64,000 nt of DNA, taken from contig CM035234.1 in NCBI GenBank assembly GCA_020226215.1, forward strand, positions 54,315,275 through 54,379,274, written 5' to 3'. Of the stretch, positions 25,971 through 38,399 are shown in pieces. The stretch is from Sindora glabra. Lineage: Eukaryota > Streptophyta > Magnoliopsida > Fabales > Fabaceae. Positions within the stretch are counted from its first letter, which is position 1. Every line of letters begins with the position of its first letter. The position numbers and the translations under genes were made by a program. The notes under the pieces are model-generated. The model had not been told where the DNA came from. It ran no database searches and saw nothing but the letters and a program-made list of their open reading frames with translations.

Positions 25971-27242
25971 TACATTATAGTACACCTATCTCATATTAAA
26001 ACATTAAGTCATGATTTGCTTGCTTCCAATGATTTGTGTTACCCTTACTAATTTTCTTATTTCAAAATTTTAATATTCATACTTTATCAATGCATTTATT
26101 ACCTTCCCTATTGTCTTGAGTTTTAGCATACTCCTATTATTACTTCCACTCCATCACTACCAACTTAAGCCTTATATATCAAGTGATTAACTAACAATTT
26201 ACTAGAGATAGTTAGCTTAATAACTTAAACATGTACAAGTAATTACTAATAATCCCTTTAGGTGTAACCTTATGCATTTTCCTCTTTTGACTTGATAATG
26301 GACTCCATTATTTTCATTGTATAAATTTCAAATTTCATATGAAACTATCAATTTTAAGTTAACTTTATAGGGATAGGCAAATATTCAAGGTTTGACCTAA
26401 GTAAGGAAACTATTAACTTTCACACTCATACTCTTAGTAAGGCATAGTTAAAATCTTGAAGATTTACATTAGGTAACCATCCATTTCATGGGCTTGTAAA
26501 ACATACTTTTATCTTTTATTTTTTTTCTTAAATCATAACTACCCTATACTCACATAGTTCTCCTATTTCCTCAAGCTTTTGTGAAATACTACTATCTAGT
26601 CTCCTTACCCAATGGCTTTTAAAAGAAAAGTTTATTTTTCTATGAGCCACATGATTAAACTTGTTCTACTATAAAGAATATATTTCAATGATAGTAGTTA
26701 CATGTCTAGTACACAGAAAGGTCCTACCTACTGGGTATCATAAGTGTCCCTAAAGCCAAAATAACTCTCAATTTGGTAATGTTATCATGTTTCCCACTAT
26801 GTACTATTATTAGTCATTCTACCATTATGAATTCAAGCTATAAACATAGGTCTGATCATGGCAAGCATATAAAATTTCCATATCTATTAGGTTATATTCC
26901 ACTCTCAAATGTGATATAGTTTAGTTGTAAAGCTAGTTTGTCCTAGTCCTAAACAATCCACAAATACATAACAAAAAATCATCTATTATAGTTGTGTATA
27001 AAATAGCGTAACATAAACTTTTACTCTCACTATTGGTTCACTACAAGCTAATGTTCTCACCATAAATCTCATAAAACCATTTGTGTAAGTTTCCGATATA
27101 AGATAATTATTTTAAGATTAGTACCAATAACATTAGCAATCATAGTAATTTTAGCATAGATATTGATCCTAGTAACAATGGTAACAATAATAGCAATAAC
27201 CACAATAACAATAATGATAATATTACTATTTATCCTAACATC

Positions 27243-27305
<63 letters not shown>

Positions 27306-30300
27306 CATCAATAATAATAATAATCATTGTATTAATAACCATCATATGATCATTATAATACTTTTCTTAGTACGAAAGCTACACAACTAGTTAGGGTAGT
27401 AGTTGCATAGGTAAATGATCATGTTGTTCAAGCTATCAACTATTATGGAGATGTAATATCTTGCATTTCAATGAAAATTAAGATTTAGCTAGTACTATGT
27501 TACTTATAGAAAATAGTCAAGGAAATGGTTCTCAAGGGTCATACCTAAAAATGCATTTCCTTCTAAGTTTTACTCATATCACTTATTGGATAGTATTGGT
27601 TTTCATAACATGAGTCCTACCCTAACAAAGGGTTATTACATCAGGCTATCTGATTGACTAATTAATAATTATTTCATAAGTGACAAAAATGGATTAAGCT
27701 TCCAAAGGTTCTATAGTATTAGTATAACCATTTATCTCACAGTCACATTATTTTTTGTTTCAAATTAATTATCACAAAGCATTACTTAAGTATAAACATA
27801 CACTCACAAACTTATTTTAAAATCATCTAACTTCTAAAGGTAAAAACATTCACCTTGGTTTAAAATACCATTGGAAATTCTAGCATCATTGATTTTAAAC
27901 AATATAGATCTTCTAATCAAATTATATTAATTTCCTTAACACATAAAATTTTTAAATTTAAAAACATACTACACATTTACCCTTTACATGCACATTCCTA
28001 AAATTTAGGCTAAAAGTATTCTCCTTGAGTCCAAGATTACTAATACTTCGAACTCAATCGCATCATAAATTGCACTAAATATTCTCCTAGTCTCTATGTA
28101 ATCCTAATCTTAATTCTTATACCTTCTGTTTTATCTTATGTATCCTTAATTTTTCTTAAAACCATATCCAATCACTACCCCTTTACTAACAAGCTACTTA
28201 CTAACTCCAAGTCCTTATCTTTCCCATGAAACCATCATAAAATAACCTTGAATCCACTTAAACCATTTCCCATACACATATTTAACAAGTCTTAACCTAA
28301 CTTATATAATTTTATTTTCTTCATACTAATTGGCCCATCGATAACACATAATCTAAACTATCTCAAAATCTACATATCACATTCACACTATTTCTTGTAG
28401 CTTCCAAACCTATTACTTTATCACTCTTGATTATTCTTATCCATTATTTTCTAGTAAGTAATATTCCTTAGCTTCATAAAACACTAATCCTTTTTGAATT
28501 AACCTAGACCATATAAACCCCTTTTTCAAATACTTAATCATGTAGAACTAGATTTCACATCTATATTATAGGAGTAATCTATATGTACTTTCCCTAACCA
28601 ATTAATTAGCTAATGTCCTAGCTCATGATGCATCACTACTTATATGAGGTCAAATGTTATGGATTCTTATTAATTCTGATAGTGCGCTCGTGTATTCTCT
28701 TATTTCCTTCCTCTTAATTTCAATTTCTTTTCAAGTCCCTAGGTTAGCCCTAAAGCCCAGTTTTGTAGCTTATTAAATTTCATTATAACTTATATATACC
28801 TCAAGCTAACCATACATGATCATATTCAATATCATTTACTTAATTACGGGGTTAAATATACACTTATTTAATTAATCAAACCTTTTCATTTTAAATTCTA
28901 TATATTACTTACTATTCTCCCCAATAGATTCACTCTATCATCATATAAGCACCATCCTTATCATAACCCTTTCATTTGGTCAAATCCTTCAACTTGATCT
29001 TTTATCATAAGGATTTGGAAATGAGATCCTTGAGCTTAAAGGATCAACCTTAGTTAGTTACTTTAACATTTTTATATAAAACATAACAATTTTAGCAATT
29101 GGCCTAGTCACCCTTACTCAAACTCTCAAAACCTTCTAGGTGTTTATATGTTATTTCAAAGTTGAACATAATTTGATTCACATTTATGATTTCTTGGCAC
29201 ATATTAGTAATTCCCTAAGTTATAATTTATACACTTATTACCCCTAGGTATAACAATTAAGGCATGTAAATAAAGTGTTTCATGGTTTTCAATGCTATCA
29301 CATACATGGCTATGAAATTGCAAAACTCACAAGCTCTTATCTCACTATACACTAGTATTGTCTTAAAAAATTCAACTTATAAGTTTTTAATGCAATTAGG
29401 ATCTTGTAACTCTTCTTACCTTTTATTTTAGTGCCTAGTCCTTTTATACTAACTTAAAAACAAAATGGGTGAAAACTTATTTTCCTCTTAAACAATGCAT
29501 TCTCTAAACTGTATATTCTAATATTTGACTTGATTTATACTTCAAATCCTTATTATAGCATTTCAAATAATCTAAGGCTTTTAGCATTATGCTATTAATG
29601 CATGATTGAGGTCACCAAATATTCCATATGTATGCTAACATGCATTCGATTAACCTTTACTAGTTCACAAACATGTGAAATGAGAAAAATCATCATCTCT
29701 CAAAACATACAACTAGTCACCCATTTACTTCAAACACAATAATAATTTTATCAAAAATTCCTATCTGTTAAGGCATTATAATAGTTCCAAGCAAAAAGAA
29801 TACCCACACAAGCTACCCTTAACTACTTATGGTAAAAAATAGCCCAAGGAGGTTGTAAAGCATAAGAAGACAAAAAATGAATCTAATTATACCCTTATTT
29901 AATAGTTGTTAACCTACTATTAAGGATTTGGGTTCTAAAATTATTTGCTTAGGTAGTGGAGACATCCAAACCATAATTTCAAATGAAGTATACCCCTAGG
30001 TGCTAAACCATGCTTTAATACAAACTTTGTCATTTATTATCCCAAGGCATAGGATTAGTATAAGGAGTCAATTGGGTCAACAACCCACCAATCTTTCCCT
30101 AATCATTTCGAATATGGTATTCACATGCAAACATGCCTTTCTTTTGAAAGAATACATGGTTTTCAAAATCGGATATGAAATGTAATGATAAACTAACATG
30201 TGAAATTAGTTAAACTATTCCAATATTTACCTTGGCACTAAAGTTCTTAAGCAAACCTTCTTCCAACCCATTTGATAGAAACTAGACACCTAAGGGTAGA

Positions 30301-30790
30301 AAATCTCCTAAGAAAAGAAATAAGGAAAAAAGCTAGTTTTTATGAAACCTAATGAGTAAGCATTAAGAACTTAAAAATAAATAAAGGTTAAATCATGTTG
30401 TATTGTCTAATTCATAAATACATATGCATAATTTATAAGAAATTAACCTAATTCCACTATAACGACTATCCTTGTGTTCATAACTTTACCAAGGAGAGAT
30501 GTGGATTCCCTAAAGACTGACTTGTCTAGCATAAGACTGAGAATAGACTTACACTTCATTAAGTCAGAGTTAAACATATTGCGCCCATTTATCTCTTACT
30601 TTTTCTTTCCTTCAATCTTATCCTTTTAATGAAGATGAGTACTATTATGAGGTAGTTACTTCTAGAATTATAGTTTCACATGTCAATTATAGCATAATAA
30701 CAATATCATTTGATCAAATAAAGAAAAGAAAGCATATAAATCTCCTTGTGGCTCCTATCAGCCTTATCCTTTATAATTGTAACCTCATTC
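25971..30790 (-). mobile_element. Decayed internal region of gypsy element C
   Basis: About 4.8 kb between the polypurine tract at 25960 and LTR remnant C1. Parts (27000-27390 and 29580-30120) are collinear with the internal region of element B. The minus strand is purine-rich. I found no readable gag, RT or integrase motif, and frames are closed everywhere. The longest open stretches cross the AAT repeat and are low complexity. Nothing else is visible here. Confidence 0.5.
27243..27304. repeat. (AAT)n microsatellite
   Basis: About 20 near-perfect AAT units, followed by a shorter run to 27323. It sits inside element C at the place where element B has a degenerate AAT-rich tract (10520-10735). 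Confidence 0.95.
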
Positions 30791-31202
30791 CTCTAATATG
30801 AATCTTATCCCCTTATAAATGAGCAAAGGAATCTAGTAGATAATATCACATTGTATTATTAGTTGTCCTTATCTCATCATCCTCATCCATGCTATAATTC
30901 ATAACACAACTCAATAATTAAATCAAATTCATGCTTATAGCATCACAGTGACAATAAGATCATATTTACATACATATAAACATAAACAAGATCATACAAT
31001 GCTAACCTTTTTAAATTAAAATAAAAGAATCTTACTTTTTTAAATCACATGGAATTAGGGTATCATAATCAACATGGTTCTATTACTTTAGAAGCATACT
31101 ACTTGACTTCTCACTTATATTACCCTTCATTATTCGTATTTACAATCATTTAATCTTATCTTACACATTTAAGAAAGTCCAATACTTTACATTGCTAAAA
31201 AT
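30790..31202 (-). mobile_element. Ty3/gypsy LTR remnant, family C copy 1, 5' LTR of element C
   Basis: It is collinear with 16050-16118 joined to 19625-19945 of C2, and so preserves the uninterrupted site into which A1 inserted. It lies to the right of the internal region, as a 5' LTR of a minus-strand element should. It is broken off at 31203 by fragment D; the rest of the LTR is missing from the window. The left edge is approximate and no convincing primer-binding site was found. Confidence 0.55.
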
Positions 31203-32626
31203 TATCACGACCGAATCCTAATTATGATTAGCAAGGAATGGATACTTGGTTTTCACCAGTCTAACCTTCCATTCCTATTAAAGTAATCTAACACAAGTAG
31301 TTACTTAAGAGGATAAGACATGCAAGGTGAAAAGATAATGAAATTTTAATCCATAGTTAAAGATCTAATTATAAAAGGAGTTAGGTCTATTTATAACCTA
31401 TCTCCTCTAGAGATTAAACTATACTAACTAACTCCAAAATGAATTAGATTTTGAAACCTCTACTCTTAACCTATATAGAGAAAGGACCAAAAGACTATTT
31501 ATATCAAAATATCTAGTGTTGCCTAGCCATACTAGAGAATCCTTTAGAAAATTAACTCTAAGGCAATGATAGAGGTAGGTTAACTTAAGTCTCTTCCAAA
31601 TAAAATATGGACCTATAAAACCAAGGATTAGCAAGTAAATACTCTAGACTAATAGAACATAAATAATAATTACATACTTACCAATTAAATTTACTCTCCT
31701 ATGCCTAACACTTAGTTCACACATTTTATAATATAATTCTAATTAGTAGCATCACATTCATACATAATTAAATATGCTCATCTATGTTAACATCTAATCT
31801 AAGTATATATTCATGCCATGACATTATTGCATAATGCATAAACAACAAAATAATGAAAGCATTTAAATTTTCTTGTGACTTATAGGTCTACTTTATCCTC
31901 TATAAGTGCACTCTTATGCTTTCAGGTCTATCTTATCCCTTGATAGTCATTACTAGATTTAGTGCTTGAAGTTATATATATTTTAACACCCTTATCACAT
32001 ATTACATGATTTTAATACCAGCAATCTCATTCCTATATCATATTTCATGATACAATATCACCCAATCCTTTTTGCATGGCTACATAGCTCAATTCATTCC
32101 ATTAATAACATAATAATTTTATTCAATCTTATTCCCTAATAGATCATGTTAGTATTATAGCACCAAGCATATGAAATAAGGGATAAATTGTTAACTATTG
32201 AGGACCCAGCAGTTGACCATTGGCTATAAATGAGAAATCCACCTTATAGACTAATGATTAATTGCTAGGGGTCCAATGGTTGACTACTAGTTATTCGAAA
32301 AAAAAAGAGCCTAATAACCAAACTAACAATTGATCATTTAGTGCCAACAATCAATCGTTAGCCTCAGGTTCAATTAAATTCCTAGTGTGATTTTTACTAT
32401 TCATCCACCATGAATATGCATCTAATGCATTTAAACCACTGCTAAACCATATTGCATTTATGACACTTCATATACAATAATTCCATCATCAAATTAAGTC
32501 AAATATAACAAATCAACACAAATTCATGCATTTTGCACATAACTAAGAAAAACTTAAAACTCATGTTCAAATCAATTAAATTCTCTTGATTCTTTCAAAT
32601 AAGGCTAGAATATTTACTTACCTAGT
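31203..32626 (-). mobile_element. Gypsy LTR fragment D (left part)
   Basis: The plus strand opens TATCACGACCGAATCC, so the minus-strand LTR ends in GGTCGTGATA. It carries its own array of ATTGA/TCAAT palindromic units at 32195-32380. It is split by solo LTR G1 and continues for about 55 bp after 35219. Its start is missing, so it is a truncated LTR. No second copy in the window. Confidence 0.5.
32195..32380. repeat. Palindromic repeat array in LTR D
   Basis: Repeated CAGTTGACCATTGG, CAATGGTTGACTA, CAATTGATCATTT and CAATCAATCGTTAG elements lie about 45-50 bp apart, interspersed with GGACCC/GGGGTCC. Arms are complementary between neighbouring units. Confidence 0.5.
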
Positions 32627-33154
32627 ATAGATGTAACTCCCTTACTTATCAACACTTTAATCCTCGTTTAATAGATAATTATTGCATATTAATTTGCCTT
32701 CTACTCTAGGCTAACTCACAAAACCACGAATAATTTTGCACCTCAAATAATATAGGCAAGGGATGATGTAATTATACAACAAGTTCAACTTTACATCCAT
32801 CATTTACAAAATTAACAACTATACAATCATTCTTAACACATTTTCAAATCTCTATTCTCCCTTGTCAAGAGGGCCTTTAGAAGCATCACCTGGAACGATT
32901 AGTATAACATAGAAAACATAAGAAACAGAGTTTCCCAGTAGCTAGCTATTACCACAAAAACATATCAAGCCATTCCAGATCCTTAAGCAAATAAAACGTA
33001 CATTTCGAAATCAATCAATCATTTATCATCTCATTCCACACCATTATAGGAAATGTGCATCACACATAGCAATCACCAAGCCCATTCAAGGACTCATATC
33101 AATATCTAGATGGCCATCACAGACAATCGTACCTAGGCCTCATACAGCAATTCA

Positions 33155-33415
33155 CTGTCTTCCCGGGGTGAACTCGGGCCATAGGCCTTACACACACAGT
33201 TCCACACTGTCTTCCCGAGGTGTCTAGCCATAGGTACCGCACACAACAATTTCATTACCATCCCGGGGATAACTCGGGCCATAGGCTTTACTCACACAGT
33301 ATTTGACTGTCTTCCCGGGGTGTGCACACAGTAAATTCATTACCATTCCGGGGATAACTCGGGCCATAGGCCTTACTCACACAGTATTTGACTGTCTTCC
33401 CGGGGTGTGCACCAC
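33155..33415. repeat. CCCGGGG minisatellite in LTR G1
   Basis: Units of about 60 bp built from 'CTGTCTTCCCGGGGTG', 'AACTCGGGCCATAGGC' and 'TTACTCACACAG' repeat about four times with partial units. The same array, shorter and more degenerate, is at 35385-35545 in G2. GC content is far above the surroundings. Confidence 0.8.
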
Positions 33416-33810
33416 ACAACTATTTCATACACATTCCATATAATGGCAAAATATACCGAAAATCATGTAAATAGAAAACAGAGCTTAAGGATAAAGCTAG
33501 CTACCTTTTATAAGCTTCCAATGTGATGTTTCCTTTGTCCTCACTTATAACTTCTTTACAATTCCCCTTGCCTTTCCAAGTTGTCACTTCTTAGTCTATA
33601 CAAATACATATCATAGTTCTTATTAGAACATCATCACTTTCCTTAAACCTTATGTATTCTTTACTTCCTCCACTTAAATAAATGCATACTTAGATGCTCT
33701 ATATCTTGTTTTCAAGCCTTGAAATGACACATATGAACATTAGAAAAGGATCCAAAGGCAAAACCATGCAAAACGTGAAGAATTAAAGCCAAAATATTCA
33801 CTTGACAAAG

Positions 33811-34000
33811 TACACGGGGTTGAACATGGGTCGTGTTCTACCCCGTGTTCAGAACATGGGGTACAACATGGGCCGTGTTCTGCCCCATGTACATTACTGA
33901 TCAGCCTTCGTAGAAGAACGCAGGGTTTAACATGGGCCGTGTTCTACCCCGTGTACAGAACATGGGGTACAACATGGGCCAGTGTTCTACCCCGTGTACA
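33811..34000. repeat. CACGGGG/CCCCGTG palindrome array in LTR G1
   Basis: ACACGGGG or ACATGGGG arms alternate with CCCCGTGT or CCCCATGT arms around a central GGGCCGTGTTCTACC-type core, with at least two full units. The same array lies at 35969-36207 in G2. Confidence 0.8.
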
Positions 34001-35219
34001 TTTCTAATATTCCAAAAACACAATTTACATGGCTAAACCTCCTTTTCCTCTTGGCTTCTCAAAAGGGAAGTTTCATACATACTTTCATAACTCAAAATTC
34101 ATCTTCCATAGGCTTCATAACTCATAAGAATCATCCTAATTTTATCAATTTAACCAAATTCCAAACAAATCATGCCAATACCACACATGCACTATTATGC
34201 CTCTAAAACTCAAGTGTGTACATCATGATTTCTTGCTATTTTTACACCAAACCAAAGCCATAAATCAACATAACAACATCTAAAACACCATTAGACATGC
34301 TCAAATCATCCTAAACTCCATGATCAACTACCTTTGACCACTCCAACATCAAAATCTCAAGAAACTAAAAAGAGCATAATAAAGAGCTTTTAGAGGAGAA
34401 CAATTTTACCTCTTGCTGCAACTTGAAAATCCTCACTTAGAGCTCCCCAAACTTGATCAAACTTGAGCTTTTCTCCAATCTAAACACACCAATGGGTAGA
34501 GCTTGATGAGAAGAGCAACTTTCCCTTCTACCCCCAGCCTAAATCTCACTATTTTTGGGTGAAAAAGTCAAAAGAAACTTTCTCTCTCTTCCTGCTCTCT
34601 CCTGCACGTTTTTGGTGCTTTAATGGAGTCTTCCACAGCTTTTGAGAAGAAAAGAGAAGGAAGAAGACTTTTCATGAAGCTTCAAGGGTATTCTTGCCAT
34701 TTTTGACAATTCCAAGGGTAATTTAGTCCTTTTTCACTAATAGTAAGGCTATTCTTGCCAATTCTTCAAATAAGGACACTTGTCCATTTTCTTCTAACAA
34801 GGACACTTGTCATGTGTCTATTGGCCACACTAAAAGAAAATCACATATTACACCCCAAAATCTTGGTTATTCAAATTAGATCCCAAATTCTTGGTTATTT
34901 CACTTTAACCACACCCGATTCTGCACTTTTGCAATTTAGTCCATAGGGTTTCTGTCTGTTTAAAATTTCTTGCACTGTCAGACTTAGATAACTCCCCTGT
35001 TTAGGGTTTCCTAACCTCCTCTGATCATCTATACTGTTTAGGAAAAATAATTCTTTTCCCACTATCCTTTTTCCTTCAAAATTTTGTTTACCCTTACACT
35101 TAATTCCTTTCAACTTAAGATTCACCCACCAAGCTAATTCAAACGTGCTCTTTATTTCTACGACCTTAGAATTTAGAGATTCAAATAATAGAATTGAAAA
35201 TTTGGGACATTACAATAGA

Positions 35220-35275
35220 TGTGGTTGCTAGAATGTAAATTCAATGTTTCCTTTCTTTAATCACAAAAAGATTAA
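35220..35275 (-). mobile_element. Gypsy LTR fragment D (right part)
   Basis: Short stretch between the right target duplication of G1 and the point where similarity to G resumes. By position it is the continuation of fragment D; no independent match was found. Confidence 0.35.
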
Positions 35276-37394
35276 GATAAGAAATATGCACTGCACGCAG
35301 CAATCATCAAGCCCATTCAAAGATTTATATAAATATCTAGATTGCCATCACAGATAATCGTACCTAGGCCTCATGCACAGGAATTTCACTGTCTTCCCAG
35401 GGTAAACGGGCCGTAGGCCTTACATACAGCATTTACTGTCTTCCCGAGGTAATCGGGCCATAGGTACCGCACACAGTAATTGCATTATCATCCCGGGGAA
35501 CTCAGGCCATAAGCCTCACACACAGCATTTACTATCTTCCCGGGATGTGCACACAGCTATTTCATACACATTCCATACAATGGCATAATATACAGAAAAT
35601 CATGTAATAGAAAACAGAGCTTAAGGATAAAGCTAGCTACCTTTTATAAGCTTCCAATAGTGATGTTTCCTTGCCCTCACTTAAAAACTTCTTCACAATT
35701 TCTCTTGTCTTTCTAACTTATCTTTCTAACTTGTCACTCCTTAGTCTACATAAATACACATCATAGTTCTTATTAGAACATCATCATTTCCCTTAAACTT
35801 CATATATTCTTTACTTCCTCCATATTGATAGATGCACAAATGCATACTTAGGTGCTCTATATTTCATTTTCAGGCTTTGAAATGACACATATGAGCTTTA
35901 GAAAAGGATCCGGAGGTAAAACCATGCAAATTCTGAAGAATAAAAGCCAAAATGTTCACTTAACAAAGTACACGGGGTTCCCATACCCCGTGTTCAGGGC
36001 CGTGTTTCTTTCTGGATTGCTTCGAGGCTTCACTGGATTGTTCAAAGAAGAACATGAGGGTGAACACGGGTCGTGTTATACCCCGTGTATCTTACTGCCC
36101 TTCAGTTCTGATGTAAACACGGGGAGTGTCTCACCCCGTGTAACCTACTGATCAACCTTTGACGAAGAACACGGGGTACAACATGGGCCGTGTTCTACCA
36201 CGTGTACATTATTGATCTTCGAAAAATACATTTTAAATGGCTAAATCTCTTTCCTTTCTTCTTTTCCACATTCATGGTTTTGGCTTCTTAAAAGGGAAGT
36301 TTCATACACACTTTCAAAATTTCAAATTTCATCTTAATTTCATTAATTTAGCCAAATTCCAAACAAATCATGCCAAAACCCTCACATGCACCATTATGCC
36401 TCTAAAATCCTAGTGTGTATATCATGATTTCCTGTTGTTTTTACACCAAACCAAAGCCATAGATCAACATAACAACATCCAAAATATCATTAAACATGTT
36501 CAAATCATCCAAAACTCCATGGTCAACCACCTTTGACCATACCAACATCAAGATTTCAAGAAACTAAGAAGAGTACATTAAAGAGCTTTTAGAGGAGAAC
36601 ATTTTTACCTCTTGCTGCAACTTGAGAATCCTTACTTAGAGCTCACCAAACTTGATCAAACTTGAGCTTCTCTTCAATCTAAACACACCAATAGATAGAG
36701 CTTGATAAGAAGAGCAACTTTCCCTTCTATCACTAAGCTTAAATCTCACTATATTTGGGTGAAAAAGTCAAAAGAAGTCTTCTCTCTCTCCCTTCTCTCT
36801 CTTGCACGTTTTTGGAGCTTTCATGGAGGTGTTTTGCAGCTTGGAGAAGAAAGGAGAAGGAAGAAGAGCTTTCATGAAGCTTCAAGGGTATTTTGGTCCT
36901 TTTCAAAATTTTCAAGGGTATTTTAGTCCTTTTTCACCACTTAAGAAGGCTATTCTTGCCATTTTCTTCTAGTAATGACACTTGTCATGTGTCTATTGGC
37001 CTCACTAAATAAAATCACATATTACACCCTAAAAATCTTAGTTATTCATATTAGATCCTAATTTCTTGGTTATTTTCACTTTAACCACACCCGATTTTGC
37101 ACTTTTGCAATTTAGTCCATAGGGTTTCTGTCTGTTTAAAATTCCTTACACGGTCAGACCTAGACAACTCCCCTTTTTAGGGTTTTCTAACCTCCTCTGA
37201 TCATTCATACTATTTAGGAAAATCAATTCTTTTCCTACTATCCTTTTTCCTTCAAAATTTCGATTACACTTACACTTAATTCCTTTTAACTTAAAATTCA
37301 CCCACCAAGCTAAATCAAATGTGCTCTTTATTGCTACAACCTTAGAATTTAGAAATTCAAATAATAGAATTAAAAAAAAATTCAAGACATTACA
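35276..37394 (-). mobile_element. Truncated Ty3/gypsy LTR, family G copy 2
   Basis: It is collinear with 33045-35214 of G1 and ends AGACATTACA at 37394. About 400 bp equivalent to G1 32632-33040 are missing on the left. It keeps both the CCCGGGG minisatellite and the CACGGGG palindrome array. It lies directly beside G1 in the same orientation, but the absence of its left end and the different flanks show two separate insertions, not one element with two LTRs. Confidence 0.75.
35969..36207. repeat. CACGGGG/CCCCGTG palindrome array in LTR G2
   Basis: At least three pairs of ACACGGGG and CCCCGTGT arms spaced through about 240 bp, matching the array at 33811-34000. Confidence 0.75.
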
Positions 37395-37901
37395 AGGGAC
37401 AAATCCCATCTTGATCACACAAATCCCTTTGCATGATATGTGACATATCTAATATCTATCCTTGCATTCACTTAACCATTAGTGACATAGAATAATATCA
37501 AAATATGAAACTCACATGTAGAGAACCTTGGTGATCTCAAGTCAAAGGACCATATTAATAATGATCACTAAGAACCACTTATGACACTCATATAACGATC
37601 CATGTAGTGTTCTTAATATGGGTCGGTCCAGTATACAAGTTCTCTAACTTGTACTCATGTGTAAACTTAATATCCCATATAAGTCTTCACACATGCTAGT
37701 CTTAACATATCAAAGTAACCTAATCTACAATGATATATGACTAGGGACATTTAAGAATACAATTATTCTAAGGTTATTATTATAATTGAATATATTACGC
37801 AGACAATATATATAAATATAATAATTGGAATTGCCATTAAAATAACATGATTCAAAATTACAATTACCAATATGATTGGTTTTAGGGCATATACACTAAC
37901 A
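37395..37901 (-). mobile_element. Truncated Ty1/copia LTR, copy 3
   Basis: It matches the right third of the copia LTR at 23420-25085, from the 'ACAAATCCCATC' segment to the terminal CTAACA at 37901. On the minus strand this is the LTR start, TGTTAGTGTATATGCCC. The other two thirds are absent, and G2 abuts it at 37394. Confidence 0.75.
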
Positions 37902-38305
37902 AATAATCCTATCACCTTAGGAAAATTCCTAGAGGAATTATAGGAACATTTCTTATCCCTTAAGCTTGAGAGGCACTAGAGCTCAAGAGTTTGAACAATT
38001 AGTTTAAGGATTAATGCCAATAGTACAATATAATGCTTAGTTCACATGACTGTCACAATATGCTAGGTATTTAATGCCTTTTGAAAAAATGAGAGTAAAT
38101 CAATTTCTATATGGACTCTATAATTACTACTACAACCAAACCAATGTGGCTAAGGATATAACCTACAAGAATATGTTGAACTTGGCAATTAAAGCAAAGA
38201 TATGCTTAAAGGATGAATGTAAGGAGGAAATAAGCTTTAGCAATAAAAGGGCAAGGTTTGACTATGAAGGGAATAGTGATAAAAGGGTGAGTAGGGGTAT
38301 ATAAA
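37902..38305 (+). pseudogene. Ty3/gypsy gag remnant
   Basis: Frames recovered in order read like the retrotransposon gag (capsid) domain. An aligned 'AREFEQL'-like segment lies near 37980, 'LSQYA'-like residues near 38050, and an open frame from 38074 begins MPFEKMRVNQFLYGL. The motif E/K-x-R-V-x-x-F-x-x-G-L is the hallmark of gypsy gag, and a downstream 'TYKNMLNLAIKAK' fits the following helix. The family's capsid is normally about 300 residues or more; here at most 130 are readable, with a frameshift and stops before 38074 and a stop at 38302. No zinc knuckle or pol follows: LTR H1 begins soon after. Confidence 0.7.
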
Positions 38306-38399
38306 GTGCACCAACAAGTGGATGATCTAAGAAAAGGAAATTTGAAATGCAAGAGAAATGCCAAAGTGCACTCTTTTTCTTTTTAGTTATCTTTTTAGA

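Larger units (their letters stand above)
32632..35214 (-). mobile_element. Solo LTR, Ty3/gypsy family G copy 1
   Basis: In plus order it reads TGTAACTCCC...GGGACATTACA, flanked by a perfect 5-bp target duplication ATAGA (32627-32631 and 35215-35219). The minus strand starts TGTAATGTCCC, a common gypsy LTR start, so minus orientation is assigned. Length 2583 bp. It contains a CCCGGGG-bearing minisatellite and a CACGGGG palindrome array. It is one of the better preserved repeats in the window and has no coding sequence. Confidence 0.85.

Noticed and set aside
27069..27390. Open frames on both strands through the AAT tract
   Set aside because: Runs of Ile or Asn created by the microsatellite; no coding signal on either side.
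33155..33415. Regularly spaced repeats that superficially recall a CRISPR array
   Set aside because: The 'spacers' are also repeats, the units are degenerate, and the array is part of a plant LTR present twice.
35852..36151. Plus-strand open frame of 99 codons
   Set aside because: Runs through the CACGGGG palindrome array of LTR G2; G1 has no equivalent open frame.
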